DNA of 60,000 nucleotides, from assembly GCA_914767715.1 (NCBI GenBank), contig OU612066.1:6765001-6825000 (forward strand), given 5' to 3'. The notes below the pieces were generated by a model. That model was not told where the DNA came from and did no database searches. It worked only from the letters and a program-made list of their open reading frames with translations. Position 1 is the stretch's first letter. Each line of letters begins with the position of its first letter. Positions 34,871-45,439 of the stretch are shown piece by piece. Source of the stretch: Membranipora membranacea (Eukaryota; Bryozoa; Gymnolaemata; Cheilostomatida; Membraniporidae). Position numbers and translations under genes: made by a program.

Positions 34871-36170
34871 CTTAACTTTTTCAGTTTTGGTAACTTTTTA
34901 AAACACAGTAAATTAAGGTAGGTCCCTTAACATCTAAAGTATTATTTTTTCGATGTGAGGCTTTGGACATCAACAGGATTTATGTGCGATATGGTTTCTG
35001 TGGTTAGTATGTGGTTATAAGTGGTGGGCAGAATCTTGTTCATACAAATTACGGCAACTGATGTGTTAAATAGAGTTCAATAGCCACATAATCAAGCTTA
35101 TCTGTTCTATTTGAAAGTGACGGTGACGTTTTTTGGGTTTTTGGTATCGTTTGAACTTAGTGCTTTTGTATTGAACAACGTGGGGATCTAAAAGACACAA
35201 TACATAGGTCTGTGTTTTATGGTTCATTTGAAACATTTGAATAGCTCTCGATAAAGTGTTATATCTACTTATTTTTGATGAGACCCTTGGTAGTGCATGC
35301 AGAAGAAATCAAATTCTTCTTGTAAATTGTGCGAAAGATTTGCTTGTTATTGTGTTATGTAGTTGTCTGCTCAGCAATCGGTGAGTGATACCTCCAGAGA
35401 AAAGCTAGAAGCTCGATTAAATGTTCAAAGGTTGTAGGAACTAGTTGTGCAAGGTGTATTATATTTGAATCCTACAAATTCTCCAAAAATAATCGAAATC
35501 TGAGCAATCGTTTCTACAGTGTGTTTAGTGGTAGCCTACCATTGAAGTACTTCTGGGTTTACATTGACATATGACATTGATAAGCTGCTGATTACATCTA
35601 GAAGTAGATAAGTTGGTTTCCAAATTCATAATTTAATAATTGTAATCACCACCATAATTATAAACCCACACTTTATATTTATGGGTTTATATTTATGATC
35701 ACTACCTAAACATGCTAGCATAGAAATATGACATTTAGTGATGCAAAACGAGGGCAATTTAATCCTGATTATTACAAAGGTGTTGCATTTTCATAAAACA
35801 AAAAAGCCTGACGCTGCATCCTTGAATGTTTGTATATAAACTTCTCTAAGCTTATATCACCACGAATATTGAGCCGTCAGTCCATTTATCTTACAGTAGT
35901 GGGAGGATGGTGCGAAAAATTCTGGATAGTATAACAACAAAAATACAAATACATATGCAAAACATTGCCGCTTCATGCAGGCTTGGATGAAATTACTGCG
36001 TGACAATACTTCTACTCGGGATACTGCATCAATATGACGCCTAAAACATAAAAGAATTTGTAGTATTGCATTTGAGTTTTTTGACTATCAGTATAGCCTG
36101 AGTGTTTTAGTTTGAAGTTATCGTGTTAATAAACAAATTGTAATAAATGATTGTCAATATCATTTATTCT
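34871..36170. other. Intergenic AT-rich stretch
   Basis: I see no gene, RNA or defined repeat. Open frames are short and unsupported. Confidence 0.5.
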
Positions 36171-36610
36171 ATCAGAGCAAGATATTATCTACGCTATCTT
36201 ATGCAGCCCAATGCTGGTTCCCGTTTATAACTAAGTCAGACAAAGAGAGGTTAGAGCGTCTGCAAAACTGTGCCTTAGCATTATTCTACCATATATGGAA
36301 GACTATGACCAGAGATTAAAAGCCCTTCAACTGACTGAACTTTCAGTTTACTCAGACGTGTGCTGCCTGAGATATGCTAGAAAGCTTTCTCTAAATCCTA
36401 ACCATCCACTACACAAATACTTACCTAGCTCTAGCACTACTACTCATACTAGATAGACATGAACAACTAGCTACCCCGATGTATAGAACATCTCTGTGCA
36501 AAAAAAGTTTTTTTTTATCAATATAATTGATGGAGTTTTATTTTAACATGGTCTTTATTTGCTTTAAACGGCATTGACCGGTTCAATAAAGTTAATATTA
36601 AATCAAATTA
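36171..36610 (+). mobile_element. Non-LTR retrotransposon 3' remnant
   Basis: Across shifting frames this reads like the end of a LINE reverse-transcriptase ORF: LSYAAQCWFP, TKSDKERLERLQNCAL, then YDQRLKALQL, CLRYARKLSLNPNHPLHKYL. These match the usual pattern of a Trp/aromatic strand, ERLxxLQ-R/C-AL and the C-terminal FAxKxxxNPxHxLxxYLP motif. It ends in ACCGGTTCAATAAAGTTAAT, like LINE 3' ends. The frame is broken and the 5' part missing, so it is a dead truncated copy. Confidence 0.7.
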
Positions 36611-38095
36611 AATCTCTTTCCTCTGCCTTCCGACTATAGTGACTATATTCTCCATGGCTTGAGAGGCCCTGATATATGAGAGGATTCTAAAAAAATCAGG
36701 CGCTATGTGTGGCAGATAAATTATATCACAGAGTAGAATACCAGTTGCATTCATATTAGTCTGGGCACTTAAATATTGATAATGGATGGTAGAGGGCTAT
36801 GGTGCTATGATGTGATGGAAGGTTCTAGCCTGCTGTCCCTGTTAATAGGTCACATATTGCCAATTTTAATTAAAGTTAAAATAGAGATACACGGCAGAGG
36901 GCGAAGGAACATGTGGTCAGCAGCATGGTGCCTCTAAATTTGTAAACAACTTTGTACATTTAACCGTGAATTGAGCCCTAGCTTCAACCAAGGAGCTCAA
37001 AACTTGCTTTAACAGGAAGCCAGAGAAGTGAAAATGCATTTCATAGCATATTAATATTTACAAATTCTTGTCAGGAACTTGGCACAGTGTTTTGTCTACC
37101 AATTTAGCTCTTGAGAGATATTAAAAAGCTGTATACAGGAACTAGAGTTTCAGGATTCAGGTTCATTAGTAAAAGTAAAAGGTAAAAGTTCTAAGAACTT
37201 AATTATTCTCCAGAATAAAAATGATACCCATTACAGAAAATATATATGTATAGTAATAAAGCTATAAATAAAAATAGCGGAGTATTTTGAGGAAGTAAGA
37301 AGGCAAGAGCCTTTCAGCGCTTGAAAACATGAACTCTTACGAAACGCATGAATATGCTTCTCAAAAGTAAAAAGGTCATCACATAGTCATAACATCGATG
37401 TTATAGCTTTTAGGAACTATAGTGCAAAACAAAGATAGTCTAGATAGATGCAACATGCTCACACAAGAACAATTTGCTTACAAATAAAAATTAGAAATGA
37501 TAAAAAGTTCCACAAGGTACAGTGCAGAGCTAGTCTATTAAGACACAAGTCCAAGCCAGGTTTCGATTCAGTGAGCTAGGGTTCCAAGTCTAAAACAGGT
37601 TTCAGCTTCAACCAAACTTTACATGTCCGGGTTCCAGATCAGTAATTTCATCAGCAAATAGTAAACTGATCAATTTAAAGTCTATAACGTCAAGCAGGAC
37701 AGTTTTCAGCTTCTCCTAGCTGAGTAGTGGAGTTATACCCCCTCCATAGTGAAAGGGCAACGCCAAGAATATACTTTTAAGGATGGAATATAAAATAGTT
37801 TGGTTTGGAAGTCTATGAAGGGGCAACGGTCTTAGATAGAACATTATTATTGATATTTTTCAACCACTAGAGTAGAGTAGACATATGATTTATCCTTATG
37901 CATCCAGAAACTAGCCGAATTTTGACCCTGAATGAAAACATACTACAGACAATAATAGCATGATATAAAACTACTATGAGAGTGTATTATCAGAATATAA
38001 TTGAAGACAAAACTTGCTTAAAATGTTACGTAAAATGTTTTTAATATGGAAAACAAATTGATATTCGAAATCAAAATTTAAATTTTTTTTGCATT
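36611..38095. other. Intergenic AT-rich stretch
   Basis: No supported gene or repeat family seen. It separates the LINE remnant from the minisatellite-bearing repeat. Confidence 0.45.
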
Positions 38096-38515
38096 GAGAC
38101 TTTGGCTGCGGGATTGTGGCCCCGGGATATTGCAACTTTGGTCATTAGGATTTTGACTGCGGGACTTTGTGACTTTGGTCTTTGGGACTTTGGTCATTGG
38201 TACTTTGGTCATTGGTACTTTGGTCATTGGGAGTTTGGCTGCGGGACTTTGGCTGCGGGACTTTGTTCTTTGGGACTTTGGGCTATGGTGTTTTGGTCTT
38301 TGGGACTTTGTCCTCTGGCACTTTGGCTATGGGACTTTGGTTGCGGGACTTTGTCCATTGGGATTTTTGGTTTTGGGATTCTGGCTGCGGGACTTTGTCC
38401 GGATACCGTGACCGCTGAGCTCCCAGTGATTGTAAGTCACTGACTGCAAGTTTGGCCTTCAAATGCAACTGTTGATCTCAAGATCATGGGGATAATCGTC
38501 CTTTAAACAGGATAA
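38096..38515 (+). repeat. Dispersed repeat with GGACTTTGGTC minisatellite (copy 3)
   Basis: Units such as GGGACTTTGGTCATTGGTA and GGGACTTTGGCTGC run from about 38098 to 38400. They are followed by 110 bp that match, inverted, the head of copy 1 at 21985-22100. The same head plus array arrangement at two places indicates a mobile or dispersed element carrying its own minisatellite. It ends only about 10 bases past the caspase stop codon. Confidence 0.75.
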
Positions 38516-40463
38516 GCAGAAAATCTTCAGAGTTGTTTGAAGATATTCCTTAAGCACAGTTTCTGGGTCAGAGTTGACCTAAACTCGGGAATTTGATTTT
38601 CAGCCATCGTTCCCTTCAATTTGTCTCTGAGCCTACCGTGTGACTTCAGGAATATCTCATATATGTCACCATTTTCTGAAGAATCTCTGAGCTCACTAGC
38701 AAACAGGGGTATCATCTGGTTTCTATAAGCTACATCGCTGCTAACAGAAGCCGTCATTGCAATCATATCTCTGTTCTCGAGGGTATATCCGCTTCTTTGT
38801 GGCTGTGCTGGAGGAGCTAATCCCATTGCTTGGCCGGTGGATCTCGGTTGTGAATAACTTGGTCTTGGGTCTACACCAGCTGTTTGGGAAAGAAAAACCG
38901 ATACGTGCTATTATACTTTACTAATACTGCAAGCATTTTGGTCTTCAATGATAAAAGTGTTAGAATTGCTATCACGGAATGTTACTCACCCCTTGTACCA
39001 GATGGCAGAACTTCGTCCCGGGACTGACATGCTTGTATCAGTAACACCTTAATCAAAGAAAGGCCATCAATAATTGTCATCCAAAGTCAAAAAATATTAA
39101 TTTAGCTGATATGTAGCCTAAGGGCTGAGAAAAACAACAGCTAAATCATCCTACATCTAGGGCGCTTTGCGACAGCATTTGAACCTACCCTAGCAAAGAT
39201 TGAATTCTAACAATGTGAAATGCATAACAACTGATTAGAACTTTACTTGGGCTACAATAGTTGCCAGTGTGTTTAGACCCTATTTGATCTTAATAATAAG
39301 GCCCACTCATCAAAGTTCTTCTATGTATTCTATCATTCATTCATCTCGGAATTTGAAAACTCACCTTGGGTTTTCCCTCTAGAAAAGGCACACACATCTG
39401 TCTGAGGATATCTTGTATGCTCAGGTCCCCATCGGTAGCGGTGACAGCACCCTGTTGTCCATGAGACATGATGATCACCATCAACGCAGATATGTCATCA
39501 TTCATCTGTGCAAGTCTGATTTCATCCAACATCTGTTGCTTTCTTAAGTTACTTCGCTCCCGATCCTGGCGATCCTCTGTTGAGTACATGATAAGTACCA
39601 CAGGCGGGGTAGGCGGGTAGAAAAATCCCTCCTGACCCTCCGACCACATAAGCTGTTCCCTCACTACATATGAGCGAGTTACCTCTACGGCTGTTCTTCC
39701 TCTGATGTTCTGATATCTTTGATAGCTAGACATGATGTGCTGTCTTTGATCGGCATCTAAAGCTTGTAAAAGTTTGCTAATTCTTTGAGGGTCTCCCCTC
39801 TCTGCAAGTATGTGAATGATTGATCCTTCATCGTTGAACCCCTGTTCTGTCAGTCGCCTAGAATCTTAAAACGTTTCAGAGAGTTGAGAACAATCACATA
39901 GATATGAACAAAACCATTGACAATGATTGGGTGGTGGTCCTTAGACATTTGCTAGGTAAAATATCAGGGGCATACAAGAGTTTTTGGGTAGTTGTCTCCC
40001 CCTTGATGAATAAGCACCATATATAAATATTATTAAGTCTATCAAGGCACAAAATTCGTGTCCTATTCTTAACTTTGACCAACACTGTTAAACGATTACT
40101 TCAGTCATGTCCTTGATTCGATAGAATGATAGCAGCTTGGTATTTTATCCAACATATTGTAGTTACCAAACTCATCAACTGCCATGCAGCATATATGACA
40201 ATTTGGTAGACTTTTTGAGTTTTTCTGGGGGTTGGCGGACTTATATCTCAGTATGCTGTCCTTAATTCCTATTACTTAATTTCTCTCATGATTATGTCAT
40301 TGTGCCCCCTGACATTTTTTAGAAACTTTAGAAGATTTGTATAAAAATACGCCAATACACAATTGATCCTTCCAACTGCATTAAAATACAAGAAAATACC
40401 ACTAACTTTAATCAGCAATTTAAACATACTGATATATGACTAACCTCTTTGAATATCAGCTAG

Positions 40464-40473
40464 GCTTGACCTG
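40464..40473. repeat. Target-site duplication, left copy
   Basis: GCTTGACCTG here is repeated exactly at 45430-45439 on the other side of the foldback element. The site lies inside the coding exon of the ankyrin-caspase gene. Confidence 0.9.
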
Positions 40474-40689
40474 GCAAGAAGGACAAACCTACCATTTTTG
40501 AAATAGGTCCTTCTAATCTGATCTTAATCGCATCTAATTCTTTTGCGTAGCGGAACACAGCGGGTAAATTTTTTTTGTGCGCAAGAGCTACTGTAACGCC
40601 AAAAGTATCGTTTACAGATACCACTTATCGGTGAGTTTTTTGAGTGGCTGAAATTATTCAGGGCATAAATTGCGCTAATTTAAAAAAAG

Positions 40690-41210
40690 GTATAGGCTGA
40701 AAATATTTAGGCGAAAAAGTACACTAATAAAGTTAATATATAACAGCTAAATTTAGAGGGTCGCACCAATCGCACTCCCGCGCTCAGCCTCCTGTAAAGC
40801 TGAAAATATTTAGGCAAAAAAGTACACTAATAAGGTAAATATACAATAGCTAAATTTAAGGGGTCGCACCAATCGCACTACCGCGCTCAGCCTCCTGTAA
40901 AGCTGAAAATATTTAGGCTAAAAAAGTACACTAATAAGGTAAATATATAATAGGCAAAATTAGAGGGTTGCACCAAACGACTTGTGCGCTCAGCCCTCTG
41001 ATAGGTTGAAAATATTTAGGCGAAAAAATACACTAAGGTTAATATATAATAGCCAAAATTAGAGGGTCGCACCAACCGCACTTGTGCGCTCAGCCTTCTG
41101 AGAGGTAGAAAATATTTAGGCGAAAAAATACACTAAGGTTAATATATAATAGCCTAAATTAAAGGGTCGCACTACCGTACCCCTACGCTCAGCGTTCAAA
41201 ACATTGTGGC
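40690..41210 (+). repeat. Tandem array of about 105-bp units in the left inverted repeat
   Basis: Five units start near 40696, 40799, 40907, 41008 and 41108. Each carries GAAAATATTTAGGC, TAATATATAA and GGGTCGCACC, then GCGCTCAGCC. Sequence and spacing vary slightly. Confidence 0.85.
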
Positions 41211-43185
41211 CGAAAATTGATCTCAGGCAGATATGGATATCAGCTATAAAGCTATGTCCAGCCATAATATAGATTTTTGTCAATAGGCTGCCAATGCTAG
41301 CAGAAATATGACCAGGCAGGGTGGCGATTTAAGTTCATTATTATTTTTGGGCTTTATTTAAGAGGTTAAACTTGTTGCATCATCATCTAAGCGCACCACT
41401 ATTTTACTGTCCCTGAAGTTCCTTCACTTCAACCATAATCACAGTTATCAACGGTTAGTGGTCCCAGAATTACTTCCAATCCTTTCTTCTTCTCATTACA
41501 ATTATGTTATATCATTACTATAAGAAGTAACGGTAGTTCTGGTCCCTGTCCCTATAAAATGTGAGAGTATGGAGGAGTATATCTCGTGGCAGCAAAGGCG
41601 AGGGATAGGTATTAAAAATCAGATCACTAGGCCGACAGTGTGCTGTCATAGTAATAAACGTTTATCAGATTTGATCATAAGCTTTATTTTCATGTATTTA
41701 TGTATTAAAGAACGCTCTTGTTATGTGAAGTTCAAAGTGTCTTCTTCTCTTCTTCGCATCATTCTAAAAGTAAAAGAACAATTATCCATATACTATCTTC
41801 TCTTTTCATAAATCAACAAGCCCAGGTTAACAGGCGTTCATGTCAAATGTCAAGTTGTTTGGTATTCACAGAAAAATTGTCGGGCACAATCAACTGAATC
41901 GCGGTGGAAAGGGTTCACTGTAGTTCAGTTCTACTTGACACACATATATTGCCAACAGTAAATACAAAATGTGAATCCGTAGAGATTTGTATAACCTGTA
42001 CACCTTAGAAGCTATTTTAAATTCTGGCCGCCACATATAACTACCAACTGCATACATTAGGATCTCAATGTACAACTTAGGACAACATTATAGGCCGTTA
42101 AAGTGATTACATCGTGACATCGTGTACATTTAATATTTTAGGGGTTGGATGTGAAGGAGAAGGAGGAGTTGTTTGTGGTTGCCACCGGTGTGCACCATTA
42201 TAATGATTATGACACCATGAAAGATGCATGACAATGTGGGATTCGTGGGATAAGCAAATAATGAGAACATTGTCAAATTGTTCATTCCAAGATGTATCGG
42301 GCTGTGAATAGTGAGGTTTCAAAGGGTGCAATCAATATTTCAGCAACCACCAACATCCTCAACGAAACAAAACACCTGTGATGCTGACATGGTGCTGTAT
42401 GTGTTTCTTAGCAAATAGTTCTCTGGTATTTGCAGGTAAAGCACCAAGAACTGGATGGTGTCTGCCGCTCCAAACAGTTGCTGCCAAGGACTCCATGTCA
42501 CTGCCAGCCCGTGAGCCACCCACCTCAAAGACCCAGAAAATCAGTGGGTCTGCCCAGGCATCAGAATATCACAGATCACAAGATGTCCCAGCTACAAGCT
42601 TACCTCTGATCTCGAAAACGTAAAAACATAGTTTTAGATATTTTTTTGGTTACGCTCACATTATGTTTTGAATCTCTTCACAATGGCTCAATGACATGCC
42701 ATTTTGCCTTGCTGAGCTGACTGAACGTCTATGTGATATTCTATTATAAGAGGGCAATGGTTTAAAAAAGGCCGAAGTGTACCAAGGCCCAAAACATTAA
42801 GATTAAGTTGTTGATGTTGCCTATTTAACCGTATGTGGAGCAAATTGCTGTTTCAAGACTATTTTATCTGGAATAGGATATGGTGCGGCTCTAGCTTGCC
42901 CAGGCTAGTGTGGCCCCAGCTGTTAGTTAACGCATACTGTAATGATTATTTTAGAGTGATCGATAAGTTCATTGCTGATCTACAAGCTCCACAATTCCTA
43001 GAGGTTGGCCACAAGTTCATGGCAGCGTGGCAGAAGGCATCTGAAGCAAAGCAGATAGATATGCTTTATTCAGCAATAAATTTGCAAACTGCAAAGAGGT
43101 GGGCTATTATGAGAGACTTTACAAACTTGACAAACTGACATCAGATTGTTTTATCATGCGTCCAAATTTGAACCAAAAACAAAAG

Positions 43186-43500
43186 CATGGATATAGATAT
43201 AGATGTAGATGTAGATGTAGATGTAGATGTAGATGTAGATGTAGATGTAGATGTAGATGTAGATGTAGATGTAGATGTAGATGTAGATGTAGATGTAGAT
43301 GTAGATGTAGATGTAGATGTAGATGTAGATGTAGATGTAGATGTAGATGTAGATGTAGATGTAGATGTAGATGTAGATGTAGATGTAGATGTAGATGTAG
43401 ATGTAGATGTAGATGTAGATGTAGATGTAGATATAGATATAGATATAGATATAGATATAGATATAGTTATAGATATAGATATAGATATAGATATATATAT
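43186..43500. repeat. (GATGTA)n then (GATATA)n array
   Basis: About 38 hexamer units of GATGTA grade into GATATA and then (TA)n. The DVDVDV and RCRCRC frames and the STSTST frame on the other strand are artefacts of this array. It lies inside the foldback element. Confidence 0.95.
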
Positions 43501-44039
43501 ATATAGGTTACATCCTTCCATTCTGTTTAACATCAACAACTTTGTTAACATCCATTGAAATTTGAAAATTGTCTTATTATGTGATTGTGTGTGATTAAAT
43601 AGTTTCAGTGCTAATTTGCAAGAGTTGTCTTCCGTTTGTGGCGCACGCCATCTACGAAATCTCCCCTTTGCAAAGGCCAAAGCTCAGTTTATTATTATTA
43701 TTAATATTATTGCGCTGGTCAAGCCTTTTATCACAGTGGCAACATTGGTAGATTTAAATGGTCCCAGGCCTTAGCAAAAGGCCAAAGGAAATAATTTTTG
43801 GTCATCAAGACTGAAATAGTTTCCTCAATATGTGGGCAGCTCCAAGTAGCACCGATTTCTGAATCGTCTCAAAAGTAGTTCAGACACGAATAACTATTGG
43901 TATAACTTTGGTTCTTACATTCAACAGTCCTCCTATCTCAAATCTTTTTTGTTTTTTTTTACTCCTCCATTTTCTCTTCTTCCTTCTTTATCACTCTCAT
44001 GTCTCCAGGTATAGCAATGCCTATGATTTGACATTTGTT

Positions 44040-44226
44040 GGTGGCCTTATTCATTACCACTATTATTATTATTACTATTATTATTACTGTTATTATTCTG
44101 AATACTATTACTAATTGCTGTTTTATCAATATGATTTCTCTTCCAGAAGAAAAATTATAAAGACAACAAAGAGGAGGAGATAAACTCTTGGACTATGAAA
44201 GCTATATATATATATATATATATAAT
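44040..44226. repeat. (ATT)n and (AT)n microsatellites
   Basis: Imperfect ATT/ACT triplets lie at about 44057-44110 and an (AT)n run at about 44204-44224, both inside the foldback element interior. Confidence 0.8.
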
Positions 44227-44524
44227 ATTGTATAGAAATAGGTGATTGGCTCTATGTAATTGTATCTTACTCTCTGTCGTCATACATGTTTTTTGTCAGA
44301 TTGATGGAGTGCACATGCAAACATTTTGTTGCTTTCGTCATCAATACTTAAATCATAACAGCATTTTTTTAACATCCTGCTAAACACAGTTGCTGTATCT
44401 CCTTGTATTGCTCAAAGATCCTTTTTGCAAAAGAATAAACCTATGATGTTCATTCATCATTGATCATTTTATCTGATTTCCAACTTCTCAGAAGGTAGTT
44501 TAAGTGCTCAAACTGTTTGCTGTG

Positions 44525-45215
44525 TTGTTAGGGTGCGACCCTCTAATTTAGGCTATTATATATTAACCTTAGTGTATTTTTTCGCCTAAATATTTTCAAC
44601 TTCTCAGAAGGCTGAGCGCAAGAGTGCGGTTGGTGCGACCCTCCAAAATTCGGGTATTATATATTAACCTTAGCGTATTTTTTGCCTAAATATTTTCAAC
44701 CTCTCAGAAGGCTGAGCGCACGAGTGCGGTTGGTGCAAACCTCTAATTTTGGCTATTATATATTAACCTCGGTGTATTTTTTCGCCTAAATATTTTCAAC
44801 CTATCAGAGGGCTGAGCGCACAAGTTGTTTGGTGCAACCCTCTAATTTTGCCTATTATATATTTACCTTATTAGTGTACTTTTTCGCCAAAATATTTTCA
44901 ACCTCTCAGAAGGCTGAGCGCACGAGTGCAGATGGTGCGACTCTCTAAATTTGGCTATTATATTTTTACCTATTAGCGCATTTTTTCGCCTAAATATTTT
45001 CAACCTCTCAGAAGGCTGAGCGCATGAGTGCGGCGGGTGCGACCCCTTAAATTTAGCTATTATATATTTACCTTATTAGTGTACTTTTTCGCCTAAATAT
45101 TTTCAGCTTTACAGGAGGCTGAGCGCGGGAGTGCGGTTGGGCGACCCTCTAAATTTAGCTATTATATATTAACCTTATTAGTGTCTGCTTTTCCACCTAA
45201 ATATTTTCAGCCAAT
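44525..45215 (-). repeat. Tandem array of about 105-bp units in the right inverted repeat
   Basis: About seven units related, in inverted orientation, to those of the left repeat. Typical signatures are GGTGCGACCCTCTAA, CTATTATATATTAACC, CGCCTAAATATTTTCA and AGGCTGAGCGC. The copy number differs from the left side. Confidence 0.85.
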
Positions 45216-45429
45216 ACCTTCTCTTAAATTAGCGCAATTTATGCCCTGAATAATTTCAGCCACTCAAAAAACTCACCGATAAGTGGTATCTGTAAACGAT
45301 ACTTTTGGCGCTAAAAAAAAATTTACACAAAAAATTTACCCGCTGTGTTCCGTTACGCAAAAGAATTAGATGCGATTAAGATCAGATTAGAAGGACCTAT
45401 TCCAAAAATGGTAGGTTTTTCCTTCTTGC

Positions 45430-45439
45430 GCTTGACCTG
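45430..45439. repeat. Target-site duplication, right copy
   Basis: GCTTGACCTG, identical to 40464-40473. It marks the right edge of the foldback insertion. Confidence 0.9.

Larger units (their letters stand above)
40474..45429. mobile_element. Foldback / MULE-like transposon with long terminal inverted repeats
   Basis: The element begins GCAAGAAGG and ends CCTTCTTGC. The inverted repeats are about 740 bp (40474-41210) and about 910 bp (44520-45429), each with a unique outer part of about 220 bp and an inner tandem array. The 10-bp target duplication and long inverted repeats fit Mutator-like or foldback elements; family assignment is inferred. The interior (41.2-44.5 kb) holds a GATGTA array, other microsatellites and short open frames but no transposase I can recognise, so it is probably non-autonomous. 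Confidence 0.85.

Noticed and set aside
38102-38443. Aromatic-rich frames (GLWPRD, FGTLV) here and at 22.1 and 34.2 kb
   Set aside because: Products of the GGACTTTGGTC minisatellite; several frames are open at once.
39734-39864. Annexin-like look of GFNDEGSIIHILAERGDPQR
   Set aside because: Only a local resemblance; no type 2 calcium site or repeated annexin domain, and the segment is in frame with ankyrin and caspase parts.
42378-42623. 81-aa frame with a hydrophobic start inside the foldback element
   Set aside because: The antisense strand is equally open and no family is recognised; not enough to call a gene.
43099-43680. Frames of RCRC, DVDV and STST repeats
   Set aside because: Translation of the GATGTA array on both strands.
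40690-45215. CRISPR-like regular repeats
   Set aside because: Units of about 105 bp are tandem without unique spacers and lie in transposon ends of an animal genome.
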